This document shows, piece after piece, positions 43,484-57,350 of a stretch of DNA of 64,000 nucleotides. This DNA is from Papaver somniferum (Eukaryota; Streptophyta; Magnoliopsida; Ranunculales; Papaveraceae), in the NCBI RefSeq assembly GCF_003573695.1, contig NC_039358.1:10086326-10150325 (forward strand), written 5' to 3'. Made by a program: the position numbers and the translations under genes. The notes beneath the pieces are model-generated. The model was not told where the DNA came from. It ran no database searches and saw nothing but the letters and a program-made list of their open reading frames with translations. Positions within the stretch are counted from its first letter, which is position 1. Each line of letters opens with the position of its first letter.

Positions 43484-45349
43484 ATATGCATATTCTTATG
43501 CACATCATGGGAAAATCTGTTTGTTTCGTGATCCGGATAGGTATGCATATTCGTATAAAACCCATTTTAGAATTGTGGTAAGGGAACCGAGTTAAGTATT
43601 CAAACCGGTATGTGAACCAATACAGTTATATGTTCTTGAACCAGTTTATTATGCAAACCGGTACGCAAACTGAAAAGGTTATGTGAACTACGGAACCGGT
43701 AAAATCTTAAGGTTTCCAAACCAGTTCGCAAACTGAAAAAGTTCTGTCAACTCCGGAAATCAGTTTTGCACCTAAGTTTGCAAACCGGTACGTGAACTGG
43801 AAAAGTTTTGTCAACTTCAAAACTCGGTTTTGCTCATAAGTTTGCAAACCGGTTCGCATACCATGACTCAGCCAATTCACGAACGACTCATGTATTTGTA
43901 CTTTGTGCATTTATCAACTACGTTTATTATGATTCAATTGAGATTAAATTATTTCTATGAGATAATTTGCATTTGATCAATTCTGTAAAGCACTAGACTC
44001 ATTTGATCATTTGATTGTGACTCAAGATTAATGTCTCCGTGTTCATGAAAATGAGTGTTAAGCTTTTAAGTTCAAACCGGCTAGTTTTGGCTAACCATGT
44101 TGAACATAGTTTTTGTACACGGTTCGGTTACAGTTTACCTAACCAGAGTGTATGTCTTGTTTATGTGAATACGATTTAAAGCTTTCATCTAACGGTGAAT
44201 GTTGTTTGCTTGGCTCCAAAGCTATCTTAGCTTAAACCTAAAACAACATATGGTTTGAAGTCTATATAAGGGGAACTCTTGGAAATTGGGATCTTTGAAT
44301 CCTGACACTACTTTTTGGTGTGTCCTAGTTGTATCTAGAGTCGTCCTCTCCAAAACCCCTTTTAGGGTTTAGCGACTATGAAGACTTCATTGGGATTCGT
44401 GAAGCAAGGTCAAGTTATCTTTTATCTTGATAACTTGACTATCCTGATCTTGATTGTTTGTAGAGATTGGTCCATCGATCAAGATAGATAGTGATCAACA
44501 AAATTCTCTTCGTCTCAGATTTTGTTGATTCCGCAAGTTTTATACTTGTGAGGTGAATAATAATCTAGGCTGCACTTCGGGTTGCATAAGTCCGGTTTTT
44601 GAGGATATCTAGACTTCTATCAAATTGCTATCGATTTCCATCACCTTTTTTCCTACGTTTGATTTGATCATCCATTTCGATCGTAACTCAGGAAATTAAT
44701 TATATAGGCTTAATATGTGGGAGGAAGATTTGGTTTAAAGTCTTCAATTAAGTTGAAGCAACTCTTAGTTGGTGTGACGTCATCTAAGAGAATCAATTGC
44801 GCGAAGTCCTGCTGGGATTCAAGAGGCGTAAGGAGTGAGACTGTACCTGAATCAGTGGGATACTGAGTTCGGGCTCAACTACATTCCAGACAGAAGTTAA
44901 TTGGTAGTAGTCTAGTGTTTGTAGCGGCTTAATACAGTTTGGTGTTCAATCTGGACTAGGTCTCGCGGTTTTTCTGCATTTGCGGTTTTCTCGTTAATAA
45001 AATTTCTTGTGTCTGTGTTATTTATTTTTCCATAGTATATTGTTTATATTTTTAATTGAAATATCACAGGTTGTGCGTTTATCATTCAGAGTAGATACGT
45101 CCGACCAAGTTTGTTGGATACGACTTGATTGATCCTTGGACATTGGTCTTTGGTACCGTCCAAGAACTCTCTTTGTGATTAGGTTCACAGATTCAATTAT
45201 GTAAACGTTCTAATCGCAATATATATACATATAGATAACTCTAGACACTTTCCTTGGTTGAGTTTTAACTCTCAGAGTTGTATTGAGTTTGTCCGTACAT
45301 ATTGCCTATGAAAAAGTTGGTGGTTAGTTTTGGTACCCCAGTGTTTTCA

Positions 45350-46245
45350 GTATCTTTGTTAATGGTCAACCCGAGGGTTTTTTTCAAAATCGAAAGAATG
45401 GTTAAGACACAGATGCCCACTCTCACAGTTTTTATCACTATACCATTTTCTTTGATTAGTAACACAAATTTGTAACGACCCATCAACCGTAATATTATTG
45501 CCTGATAAGTTTGACGTAAAAATGGGATGATGGAAAAGAAGCTTTATGTCTCATGCAGGAAGAACTGCTATGATACATGTTGTATTGAGGCTCACACCAC
45601 CTTATTATGTGGCGATTTTCAGCATCCCTGAGAGAACTATGGATAAACTCATTAGAACCATGCGACACTTCTGGCGGGGGTCATGCGAGAGATACGAGAA
45701 AAATGAATTTTATTCATTGGAGTCAGTTTGAGAAGAAGGAATATATGGGTGGTTTGGGAATCAAATCTTTACAATATTGAAATCAAGCTATGATAGCTAA
45801 ACTCATTTGAAACTGTTTGAAGAGTCTAATAATTGGTCGAGTCAACTAATGAAGGAAAAGTATATTAAGAATGGTAAAAAGGGAGTTGTTTTTCTTCTGG
45901 GAGATGAAAAAATCCAATGCTGAATTATAGAGATTTTTTGAAGAAGGGAGTTGTTAGTCTATTGGAAGTGGTTAAAAAGATCAAAATTTGGTATGATCCT
46001 CGGGTTCCTTACCTCCCTAATAAGACTCATCAACTTAACCCAATGACAGCAAAGTCTATTCCCACGGTTCAGGAATTGATTGTGAAGGATCAAAATATGT
46101 GGGAGGAAGTCAAGCTGCAACAACTCTTTACCCTTTATGAAGTCAGCAAAACATTCTTGAAATTCACATTTCACATCCCAAGATGAAGATACTTCTGTCA
46201 AGGTGCTCTGCACGCACCACCCATATGGTATTTTCTCATCAAAGT
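45350..46245 (+). pseudogene. L1-type LINE reverse transcriptase, piece 2
   Basis: It continues piece 1: FVNGQPEGFFQNRKN directly after the solo LTR. Then, past a degraded or deleted stretch, comes the RT-domain end SHAGRTAMIHVVLRLTPPYY and the HFWRGS motif, followed by traces of SQLMKEKYIKN. Frames change several times. Broken at 46245 by the LARD with target duplication AAAGT. Confidence 0.85.
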
Positions 46246-49200
46246 TGTAAGGACCCTTAAGCTCGTCAACGCTATTAGACTAGTCAAGAGACATATTAGA
46301 CAATGGTATCTCGATTAGTGTAACACGAACGTTAATTAATAGGAATTAATATAACAATGACCTAGATACGAAACTAGTACCGCTGGATAGATCTTGAAAA
46401 GTTACGTGGATTAGACTACTCGAACGTGTCATTCGGTTACCAGATGAAGAAGATATCATCGGAACCGTGTGAAAGGCAAAATAAGCATTTGGTGTTTTAG
46501 CCGACCCGGATGCCCTTATCATTTTGAGGTGTCCCATTAACAAACCTTGACCTTATCTATAGCCAACTCGAGAGGATAACTCTCATTCTTTCATTCCTCC
46601 TTCTTCTTCTTCTTCATTCCTCCTTCTTCTTCTCTTTCTTTTCTCCCTGATCTTTTTCTGCCGACGTTTGAGAGGTAAGTTTGAGATTCGGTTTGAGAAA
46701 ATCACTTGATGAGGATATGCAGAGGTTGAAGGTAATGGTGTTGTTGTAAGTTGGGAAGAGAACAATTAATAATCCAAGATATTAATCAAGGAAATTACAG
46801 TAAGGGTTTGTAAAACTAGTTAACTGAGTTCCTACAGAATTGATAGGGTAATTAGGTTTTTGCTAGATGAAGAAGCAATGAGTTGAGGTTTAATTGCAGT
46901 TTTGAATATGTTCTGGAATAAATCAGTTAGTTAGGGTTTCTGGATTCGAAGCTAGATTTGCATGGAGCTGATAATGATGATTTCTAGTTGTTAATGGATG
47001 AAGATCGAATGGGTTGATGCTGTGTTTGTGAATTGGAGTTGTTATGAAGATGAATCGAAGAATGAAAGAGTTAGGGTTTCATGAGAATTGCAGAAGAGGA
47101 TGAGAAGATGAAACTTAAGGTCTAAAGAACTGATTAGAGATGGGTTTGGTCTTAATTGATGTCTAATTGAAGAGACAGGGTTTCTGTGATGAAATGGAAT
47201 TAGGGTTTGTTATGAAAAGTCACAGATTATGAAATTGAGGTTATAAACTATTTATTTGAAGTGGGTTTAACCTGAATTGGAGTTCTGAGATCGTTTTAAA
47301 GATAAATCAGAGAACCAAGTTAGGGTTTCTCAAAGAATTGAATTAGAGTTCAAATTAAAGATGTATGAGAAGAATTAAAGATTGGGTTTGGCTGGTTGAG
47401 GAAAGGGTTGGTGTTTAATTGATGAAGTGAAGCTGTTCTGAAGCTGAATTGAAAGGAAAAGATAATTAAGGTTTCGATAAATTAATATTGGTGCTGATGC
47501 TTACTGGGTGTTAATTGAACAAGAATGATGGGTTGTTAATTTTTTGAGATGAATTGCTGAACCAAGTGAAAACAAAGAAGAATCAGATTTAACTGTCGAA
47601 GGCCATGGTTAGGTAAAGCTGAATTGGGGTAATTGTCTTTAGTAGTATTAATCAGTTCAAGTTCCTTATTGAGTTTATAAACTTCTTTATGAATTAAGAA
47701 TTGGAATGGTTTGTTGGATATGTGTTGTTAAGATGTCTTGAGTCGTGCTGAAGAGAACTGAATTCTTATGGTTGAATAATACTGAGATGAATATATGTAG
47801 TTGTAAAGATGATGTTGTTAATGGAATTGAGTTGATGTTATGGTTAGTTGAATTTGGTGATTATACTGTTGAACTGATAGAAGTGGATTGTTAGGGTTGC
47901 AATTATGTGAAATGGAATTGTTGATGTTAGTATTCAGAGGTGCAGGACTGGATGGAGTTGTAGTTGTTGGAGTTTCTTGTGAGATGATGAAGTTGTAATG
48001 AGTTCAGCTGAAGTTAATTGTGCTGGAAGGAGCTGTAATAGGTGAGGGTACATGGAATGAATTGTTGGGTTGAGTGAACTGATAGTGATCCAACAGAAGA
48101 AGTTATGTGATTGAGGTATTAGATGATTTCTCGATGAATGTGTGGAGTTGAATCTCTCATGTAGAAGTTTAAAGCTGCAATGCAGGTAGGCATAGTCTTT
48201 AATTGTAATTGAGTTTTGATTTATGAATTAAAATGATTGAATTGTTGTTGTTTAGTCAAGAGTTATAAGAATGCTTGTAATAGAATTTTGAAGCTAGAGT
48301 GATGTACCATTATGGTGCAATAGTACCCTTGGCCTATGCACTGGCCTGTATCAGATCAACTAGTCTGCTAGCTGACTTATTTTAATGTTCTTAGCTGACT
48401 TAGATCATCTGACTGAGTTGAATCAGTATAACCTTGAGTTGACTCACGATTTCCCTATTTGACTCAATGGACCTTGAATGAGTTGGTTCCTTTGACCATT
48501 GACCCTGGACGCTGACCTTTGACTGACGTTGACTGTTTGTTGACATGTCGACTGTTAGTGGCCGTTAGTTGACTCAGATAATTTGGACCTTAGTTTAATG
48601 GGATTGTTTAGTAGACTTGGGCTTAGGGACAGTTTATTTAATTAGATGTTTTGGACCTCTTGTGGTATAAGTTGACCTTTGGTTCCTTCAGCAGAGTCTT
48701 AGATATTCAAAAGGCTTAGTTATGGACCACAAAATCAACCTAATTAAATTAGTAAACCTTAGCTATGCTAAAGATAGACAATGTTAAGGTGTAAAGTAAT
48801 AAATGGGCTTAGAATCGTTAGATAGATTGTATAATTCTTACGTGAGCCATTTTGGCAAGATTCTTAGACTTCTTGTGTGATTAATAATTAGTCTATATTA
48901 ACAACGATCGATTCAAAGGATGAACCAGTGGATCGTGGATCTCGAGGTAGGCGTGGCTTGTCATCAAAAGAGGTGGGAATTTATATTAACCCTATTTTGA
49001 TTATTGTCGTTTTCCTTTACAAAAGTTTATGTTTAACAAATTCATGCATTGTATGGTTGTGATTTCCATGCATTTGTTTAACTTTGAATTATGAAAGTTC
49101 TGTTATTTCTTTTAATCTTTCCATTGCTTGGAAATGAATTGTAATGCTTTGTTCGTCTTTATGAATTGTTTGGGAAATGGGAATTTCCATATGTGGTATA

Positions 49201-49795
49201 TAGGATATGGATCCTTCATTTATATCTACATGAATTCGAGCTTTTCTGCTTAAAAGGTGTGGGACGAGTTCACCATAATAGCTATCTAGGTGCGGACGAG
49301 TCACCATATTATATATTGTTTGGAAGGAGTTAGTTACATATACATGATTGTTTACCTATGTGAAATTCATTGCACTTTAGCGTTTAGGGGAAACATGAAT
49401 TGTTTTCAAATCATTTTCAATGATTACATGAAAGTTTTAAATGTTAATTCCTGCGGGGCACCCCTTTTAGGGATGATGTGCTCACCCATTCCCACTTTCA
49501 GTTTCAGAGACAGATAAGAGTTGCGCAACGGAAGCTTCGAGGAGTTGAGTTCGTTAGTTGGTTAACATTTGCTATGTTTATTATGTTGTATATTCTATTT
49601 GTAACCAAATGACTATTGTATATGTATCATTTGAGAGAAGATCTTGTATATATATATTTCTGAGCGAGGCTAGTTTTGGGTTAAGTTTTGTAGCAGATTT
49701 CTTAATTGAATGTTTAAGTAACTGATTTAAATTTTATTGCCTCTTATTTAGTTAATCTCTTGGATTAGTCAGCTGCTAGGTTAGGGGGCGCTACA
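46246..49795 (+). repeat. 5' LTR of the LARD
   Basis: 3550 bases, closely similar to the 3' copy. The first 430 bases hold a CTTCTTCTT microsatellite of differing length between copies. Short frames inside are not conserved as proteins. Confidence 0.93.
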
Positions 49796-49797
49796 AT

Positions 49798-49814
49798 ATT
49801 GGTATCAGAGCTCA
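49798..49814 (+). other. Primer binding site of the LARD
   Basis: TTGGTATCAGAGCTCAC, the classic initiator tRNA-Met complement, two to three bases after the LTR. Confidence 0.9.
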
Positions 49815-52417
49815 CTATTAGATCTTATATGGGAAATAATAGGAATAACCAGTGCCAGTTAGTGAACTAGATTAGTTTAGAACTGAGTTGGGTTGTGAGA
49901 TAAATCTTAATTACTAAAAGCTATCAATAATTAAAAGATTTATTTGATTGATTGATTGATTTGTTTGTTTGCATATGTAGTAAAGTAAAAATTGTGCGGT
50001 ACACCATTAACTTTAGCTAATAAGGATTTGGAAATAATTAATCTAAAATGTATGAACACGTAAACATTCTAATATTATAATAATTGTGAGAATACTATTA
50101 TTGATAGAACTTGTAAATCACATGGAAATTTACTGAACACATTGACTTATGAAGAGTAAACAAACTATAATCAAATAAACATTAATAATATTTTTGGGAC
50201 TTAATAATATTCGTAAGAGTAGTTAGAATAATACTTCGATCATCGGTGTTAATAATAAAGTATTTTAATAGAAATTATAAATGATAGTAAAAATAATAAT
50301 AATAATTTTGATAAAGCAATGTTAGCATTTCTCGATTAGCTACATATTAAACTTAAGTTAACTAAAATTTCAATAAGGATATACAACGGATAAAAATAAT
50401 AATTATGATTAAATAATTATGGAAAATGAATAACGCTTGTGTACGATGAATTTTTGTATATTAAACTAATTACAAATTAGAGATATATGTTTTTCTTCTA
50501 AAGTAGATAATTAATATAATAATTATTAGGTGTTAGATTTAAGAAAGCGAGGAAATAATGTACAAAATTAAAAAGACTCATCTTGTTGGTAATCGTGTAC
50601 CTAAGTTATCTTTAGTCTAACAAATGATCCAGTAAATCTTTAAAATGAAACAAATATACGAGAAGTAGTAGTAATAGTATTCGGATGTCTACTGTAATAT
50701 TAGAACTAAAAGAAAATAAATTCATATATAAATAGGATCCTTCTTCGTAAATAGATTCAATCATCTTTTGAAATGGAAAATTAGTGTGACGAATTTAAAC
50801 TGTTAGAATTTAAACTAGTATTATATTGAGCATAAATTAAATTAAAATCTCAATAACAAATATATAGCGGTAAAATAATGATTAGGATTAAATAGCTAAG
50901 GAAAATTATTAGTGCCTATGTACGATTAAGTTTTGCAAAGTTAACTAATAACAAAATAGAATTATGTGTTTTGCGTTCAACCAGATGGATAATATAAGAC
51001 TTATTAGGTAGGATCAAGATCGTGAGGTCATATGAGCATACAATAAAGACTAAACTTGTTAACGACCTTATACCCGGATTATCTTTAGTCCAATAAATGA
51101 TTCACTAAATCGCTAAATTATACACATGAAGTGATATTTATAATAATTGAACTTCAACTTAAAGGAGAGTAAATTTGCTTGTGAATAAGATACTTATTAT
51201 TAAAACCAAAATCTAAAGACTAGTGATATATATTATAATTTTATGCAGACTCAAATTTAAATCATATTAAATTAGCAATGCCAATATTTAACAAGATATA
51301 ATATACGGATTCAATCTGAATAAATAAAATCTGTTATATCAAGCTTTTCATGAAAGTAGAATTATATTTACAAGATTAAGGCTTAATAAAATTAAACTAA
51401 GTATCATTATTAAATAATTATTCTAGCCGTATTTTAGTTGCACTAGTAATCAAATGGGAAAATTTGATAAAACAATAATGAAAATGATAATATAATTAAG
51501 ACAATAATTTTCGATAAGATAAGCATATTATAATACTGTCTAATACTAATTATTATAAAATTTAGAGTTAGTGTAAATATCATTTGGATAATAATTATAT
51601 GTTAGTATTGGATTAGAAAAATATAATTTTTATTAATAATAGAACTTAAGGATTACTTAGCAATAATGAAATAAAGTTAGAACAAATCAAATCTAGTATT
51701 AATAATAAAATTAAACTTGGCATTATAATTAATTACGATCAACTTTTATCGGTCTAAGAAATAAGAAATAAATATTATAATAAGAATAACTATGGAAAAA
51801 TTGTTAGCGGTTACTTATTTATAGCAAGTCACATAATGAAATAAACAAATAGATACGTTGAAATTAATATGAAGTAATATTTCTAAGTTAAATCAGTTAC
51901 AATAGAATTTAGAGGTTAATTAGTCATAACAAGTTAGCATTTAATAATTCAGCATCGGGGAATAGTGAAGGTTGTGTTTTCTCTGTTCGTAGGAACGCAT
52001 TGTTGGGCTTGGCCAATCTTGACAGTGCAACTGCATTCAGAGATGACCGATCATAGAAATACGCTGTAATTTAATCTGGAAAACCAATAGATATAAGTTC
52101 ATTTAGAGAGATCCGTAGTATCCTTCCTCTTGAAGTTAGAGTTAGATATTTTATAAAATAAAATTAGCCTAGGGAACCTAGAGACAAAAGTTTATAGTTT
52201 TCCATCATAAAGATCAGCGCACGAAACTTAGACTTTCCTATTTGATAGAATTTAAATCAGCATAGTTGAACCTAGAGCTAAAAATTTTAGTTGTAGAAAG
52301 CCATATAGGTTTGTGATTTGTTTTATATTGTTTGCGCTTAGACAAGAGATGAGATTATAAGGTGGGGAGTTTTTGAATACCATAAGGGTGATTCGATTTT
52401 CGAGGACGAAAATGAAT
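49815..52417. other. AT-rich non-coding interior of the LARD
   Basis: Very A+T-rich DNA with stops in all frames. A degenerate direct duplication with about 485-base offset is visible: 50389-50640 resembles 50875-51110 (GATTAAATA, GTGTACGATGAATTTTTG, TTATCTTTAGTCTAACAAAT). No gene is supported. Confidence 0.7.
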
Positions 52418-52430
52418 AAGGTGGGGAGAA
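52418..52430 (+). other. Polypurine tract of the LARD
   Basis: AAGGTGGGGAGAA directly before the 3' LTR. Confidence 0.8.
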
Positions 52431-55400
52431 TGTAACGACCTTTAAGCTCGTCAACGCTATTAGACTAGTCAAGAGACATATTAGATAATGGTATCTCGAT
52501 TAGTGTAACACGAACGTTAATTAATAGGAGTTAATCTAACAACGACCTAGATACGAAACTAGTATCGCTGGATAGATCTTGAAAAGTTACGTGGATTAGA
52601 CTACTCGAACGCGTCATTCGGTTACCAGACGAAGAAGATATCATCGGAACCGTGTGAAAGGCAAAATAAGCATTTGGTGTATTAGCCGATCCAGATGCCC
52701 TTATCATTTTGAGGTGTCCCATTACCAAACCTTGACCTTATCTATAGCCAACTCGAGAGGATAACTCTCATTCTTTCTTCTTCTTCTTCATTCCTCATTC
52801 TTCTTCTCTTTCTTTTCTCCCTGCTCTTTTTCTGCCGACGTTTGAGAGGTGAGTTTGAGATTCGGTTTGAGAGAATCACTTGATGAGGATATGCAGAGGT
52901 TGAAGGTGATGGTGTTGTTGTAAGTTGGGAAGAGAACAATTAATAATCGAAGATATTAATCAAGGCAATTACAGTTAGGGTTTTTAAAACTAATTAACTG
53001 AGTTCGTACGGAATTGATAGGGTAATTAGGTTGCTGTTAGATGAAGAAGCAATGTGTTGAGGTTTAATTGCAGTTTTGAAGATGTTCTGGAATAAATCAG
53101 TTAGTTAGGGTTTCTGGATTTGAAGCTAGATTTGCATGGAGCTGATAATAATGATTTCTAGTTGTTAATGGATGAAGATCGAATGGGTTGATGCTGTGTT
53201 TGTGAATTGAAGTTGTTATGAAGATGAATCGAAGAATGAAAGAGTTAGGGTTTCATGAGAATTGTAGAATAGGATGAGAAGATAAAATTGAAGGTCTAAA
53301 GAACTGATTAGAGATGGGTTTGCTCTTAATTGATGTCTAATTGAAGAGACAGGGTTTCTGTGATGAAATGGAATTAGGGTTTGTTATGAAAAGTCACAGA
53401 TTATAATTGAGGTTATAAACTATTGATTTGAAGTGGGTTTAACCTGAATTGGAGTTCTGAGATCGTTTTAAAGATGAATCCGAGAACCAAGTTAGGGTTT
53501 ATCAAAGAATTGAATTAGAGTTCAAATTAAAGATGTATGAGAAGAATTAAAGATTGGGTTTGGCTGGTTGAGGAAAGGGTTGGTGTTTAATTGATGAAGT
53601 GAAGCTGTTCTGAAGCTGAATTGAAAGGAAAAGATAATTAAGGTTTCGATAAATTAATATTGGTGCTGATGCTTACTGGGTGTTAATTGAACAAGAATGA
53701 TGGGTTGTTAATGTTTTGAGATGAATTGCTGAACCAAGTGAAAGCAAAGAAGAATCATATTTAACTGTCGAAGGCCATGGTTAGGTAAAGATGAATTGAG
53801 GTAATTGTCTTTAGTAGTATTAATCAGTTCAAGTTCCTTATTGAGTTTATAAAATTCTTTATGAATTAAGAATTGGAATGGTTTGTTGGATATGTGTTGT
53901 TGAGATGTCTAGTCGTGCTGAAGAGAACTGAATTGTTGTGGTTGAATAATATTGATATGAAGATATGTAGTTGTAAAGATGATGTTGTTAATGGAATTGA
54001 GTTGATGTTATGGTTGGTTGAATTTGGTGATTATACTGTTGAACTGATAGAAGTGGATTGTTAGGGTTGCAATTATGTGAAATGGAATTGTTGATGTTAG
54101 TATTCAGAGGTGCAGGACTGGATGGAGTTGTAGTTGTTGGAGTTTCTTGTGAGATGATGAAGTTGTAATGAGTTCAGCTGAAGTTAATTGTGCTGGAAGG
54201 AGCTGTAATAGGTGAGGGTACATGGAATGAATTGTTGGGTTAAGTGAACTGATAGTGATCCAACAGAAGAAGTTATGTGATTGAGGTATTAGATGATTTC
54301 TAGATGAATGTGTGGAGTTGAATCTCTCATGTAGAAGTTTAAAGCTGCAATGCAGGTAGGCATAGTCTTTAATTGTAATTGAGTTTTGATTTATGAATTA
54401 AAATGATTGAATTGTTGTTGTTTAGTCAAGAGTTATAAGAATGCTTGTAATAGAATTTTGAAGCTAGAGTGATGTACCATTATGGTGCAATAGTACCCTT
54501 GGCCTATGCACTGGCCTGTATCAGATCAGCTAGTCTGCTAGCTGACTTATCTTAATGTTCTTAGCTGACTTAGATCATCTGACTGAGTTGAATCAGTCTA
54601 ACCTTGATTTGACTCACGATTCCCCTATTTGACTCAATGGACCTTGAATGAGTTGGTTCCTTTGACCATTGACCCTGGACGCTGACCTTTGACTTACGTT
54701 GACTGTTTGTTGACATGTTGACTGTTAGTGACCGTTAGTTGACTCAGATAATTTGGACCTTAGTTGAATGGGATTGTTTAGTGGACTTCGGCTTAGGGAC
54801 ATTTTATTAAATTAGATGTTTTGGACCTCTTGTGGTATGAGTTGACCTTTGGTTCCTTCAGCAGAGTCTTAGATATTCAAAAGGCTTAGTTATGGACCAT
54901 AGAATCAACCTAATTAAATTAGTAAACCTTAGCTATGCTAAAGATAGATAACGTTAAGGTGTAAAGTAATAAATGGGCTTAGAACCGTTAGATAGATTGT
55001 ATAATTCTTACATGAGCCATTTTGGCTAGATTCTTAGACTTCTTGTGTGATTAACAATTAGTCTATATTAACAACGATCGATTCAAAGGATGAACCAGTG
55101 GATCGTGGATCTCGAGATAGGTGTGGCTTGTCATCAAAAGAGTTGGGAATTTATATTTAACCCTATTGTGATTATTGTCGTTTTCCTTTACAAAAGTTTA
55201 TGTTTAACAAATTCATGCATTGTATGGTTGTGTTTTCCATGCATTTGTTTAACTTTGAATTACGAAAGTTCTGTTATTTCTTTTAATCTTTCCATTGCTT
55301 GGAAAGGAATTGTAATGCTTTGTTCGTCTTTATGAATTGTTTGGGAAATGAGAATTTCCATATGTGGTATATAGGATATGGCTCCTTCATTTATATCTAC

Positions 55401-55956
55401 ATGAATTCGACTTTTATGCTTAAAAGGTGCGGGACGAGTTCACCATAATAGCTATCTAGGTGCGGACGAGTCACCATATTATATATTGTTTGGAAGGAGT
55501 TAGTTCCATATACATGATTGTTTACCTATGTGAAATTGATTGCGCTTTAGCGTTTAGGGAAAACATGAATAGTTTTCAAATCATTTTCAATGATTACATG
55601 AAAGTTAAATGTTAATTCCTGCGGGGAACCCCTTTTAGGGATGATGTGCTCACCCATTCCCACTTTCAGTTTCAGAGACAGATAAGAGCGGAAGCTTCGA
55701 GGAGTTGAGTTCGTTAGTTGGTTAACATTTGCTATGTTTATTATGTTGTATATTCTATTTGTAACCAAATGACTATTTTATATATATCATTTCAGAGAAG
55801 ATCTTGTATATATATATTTCTGAGCGGGGTTAGTTTTGGGTTAAAGTTTTGTAGCAGATTTCTTAATTGAATGTTTAAGTAACTGATTTAAATTTTAGTG
55901 CCTCTTATTTAGTTAATCTCTTGGATTAGTCAGCTGCTAGCTTAGGGGGCGCTACA
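52431..55956 (+). repeat. 3' LTR of the LARD
   Basis: 3526 bases, ending GGGGGCGCTACA. Differences from the 5' copy are scattered substitutions and small indels, by eye a few per cent, so this insertion is older than the young element at 27187-35696. Confidence 0.93.
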
Positions 55957-55961
55957 AAAGT

Positions 55962-56325
55962 CCTTTACTAAATCTTTGCAAGATAGACGACCTTCCTCTT
56001 CTACCCATGATGAATTTCCTGGAAGAACTTTTGGAAGATAAGATGCTTATCACCGAAAATTCAGATGTTTATCTGGAGAAACATTCAAAGTGGTCTTGTT
56101 GCAAGTAAAAATCTTTTGAGGTGTAATACTGAAGATAATGGTGATTGTCTCATCTATTTATGAATTACAGTACTTCTCAGGTTGTGTTTTTTGCCTCTCT
56201 AATGAATCTTAGAGCTACAAAGACTCCCCATCTGACTTGTGAGGATCATATTATTCGTTGGGTTTTGAAGGGAGGGGATTATTCAACACTAAAGATGGGA
56301 GCTATCCTTTTTGGGGCTATATGAA
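55962..56325 (+). pseudogene. L1-type LINE, piece 3 (after the RT domain)
   Basis: It continues piece 2 across the LARD: frames read SPLLNLCKIDDLPLLPM, then YLEKHSKWSCCK and CEDHIIRWVLKGGDYST. The last resembles the D-x-W / G-x-Y-S-[VT]-K stretch before the zinc-binding RVT domain of plant LINEs. Several stops and frame changes are present. Cut at 56325 by an LTR start. Confidence 0.6.
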
Positions 56326-56689
56326 TGTAACACCCCGAGTTCCGGACCAGGGTCAAATCCATATGGGGATCCGAACTCGAAGCTTTACGGGTCGGTTTAT
56401 ATACATGAGTTGATTCATATGAATTTACTAAACATGTTTAACAACATTTCAGCTAAGATTTACATTTCAACCAATACAATAAAGCAATTCAATTACTAAG
56501 CTTCTCATTCCTAGCTTTCGCTGCGCCACTCTGATAAATATGTAAGGACAATTGGGGTGAGATGATGACAGCTCAATAGAAAAATGTACCCTTATTCTCT
56601 AAAGATGCGGAAAGAAAATCATGTTATCAAGGAATAACATATGATAAGAAATACAATGCAACTTTAACGAATATATTCAACCAACAACA

Positions 56690-57350
56690 TTATCTCACAA
56701 ATATTATTTTCACTAAATCATCCAATTCATTTGTTCAACCGTGAATTCAAAATACCCCTATTGTTTCTAACAAATCATTTAATTAAGATTTCAAATAAGA
56801 CTTCATAATAATACATCAACAAATCATCCAATTTATTTGTTAATTCATAAGTTAACAATATCAATATTATTGTCAACAAATTATCCATTTAGGATTCAAC
56901 ACACCAATTAACATAATCAATAATGTTTCCAACAATCCATCCTTTTAAGTTTCAAAACATGAGTTACATATCATATTGTCACCAAAAAACCATGAGTTTA
57001 CAATACCAAAATAATTGTCAACAAGTCATTCATCAATGATTCAACACATCTATTCACATATTAATATCTTCACAAACAAACTATGAGTTCACGGTACGAA
57101 AACCTTGGTTCGTACACCCACCTATCGTTTATCGGCACGGACAGTCTCCATCGATGGTCATGAACAAAAGTTTCTATGGGGATCATAACCATCTGCTCTC
57201 GGGGATCATTACCCATTTCATTCACGGTACGAAAATCTTGGTTCTTACATCCACCTACCGTTTACCGGCACGGAGCCGCCATCGATGGTCGGGAAACACA
57301 AGTTCCCAAGGGGATCATTACCCATTTAACTCTCGGGGATCATTACCCGC
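56690..57350. repeat. Degenerate tandem repeats inside the solo LTR
   Basis: Two layers are visible. At 56690-57085, loose units contain AACAAATCATCCAATT, a TTCA(A)CACAT word and TCAATATTATTGTCAAC. At 57089-57350, two clearer copies about 137 bases apart share ACGGTACGAAAA, CTTGGTTC, CACCTA and GGGGATCATTACCCATTT. Confidence 0.75.

Larger units (their letters stand above)
18967..45349 (+). mobile_element. Solo LTR (about 2.5 kb) split by a nested retrotransposon
   Basis: The LTR starts TGTTAGAGCATTTC at 18967 and ends ...CCCAGTGTTTTCA at 45349. GTATC precedes it (18962-18966) and follows it (45350-45354), a perfect 5-bp target duplication inside a LINE. Only two segments belong to it, 18967-19639 and 43484-45349. 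The rest is a nested element. A TATATAAGG promoter word at 44263-44271 indicates plus orientation. The part at 43560-43870 has degenerate GCAAACCGGTNCG / GTGAACTGGAAAAG repeats. No internal region or second copy of the LTR is present in the window, so it is most simply a solo LTR left by recombination. Confidence 0.8.
46246..55956 (+). mobile_element. Large-LTR, non-coding retrotransposon (LARD type)
   Basis: LTRs of 3550 (46246-49795) and 3526 bases (52431-55956) start TGTAAGGACC/TGTAACGACC and end GGGGGCGCTACA. AAAGT flanks both sides (46241-46245 and 55957-55961), a perfect duplication. The primer site TGGTATCAGAGCTCA (initiator tRNA-Met type) begins a few bases after the first LTR. A GGTGGGGAGAA tract precedes the second, after TTTTCGAGGACGAAAATG, which is typical of the pol end of chromovirus-type gypsy elements. 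The 2.6-kb interior has no open frame of even 60 codons. It is a derivative that keeps only cis-acting parts. Confidence 0.92.

Noticed and set aside
43560..43870. ACCGGT-rich stretch as a second hAT element
   Set aside because: The repeats are part of the split solo LTR and show no inverted ends.
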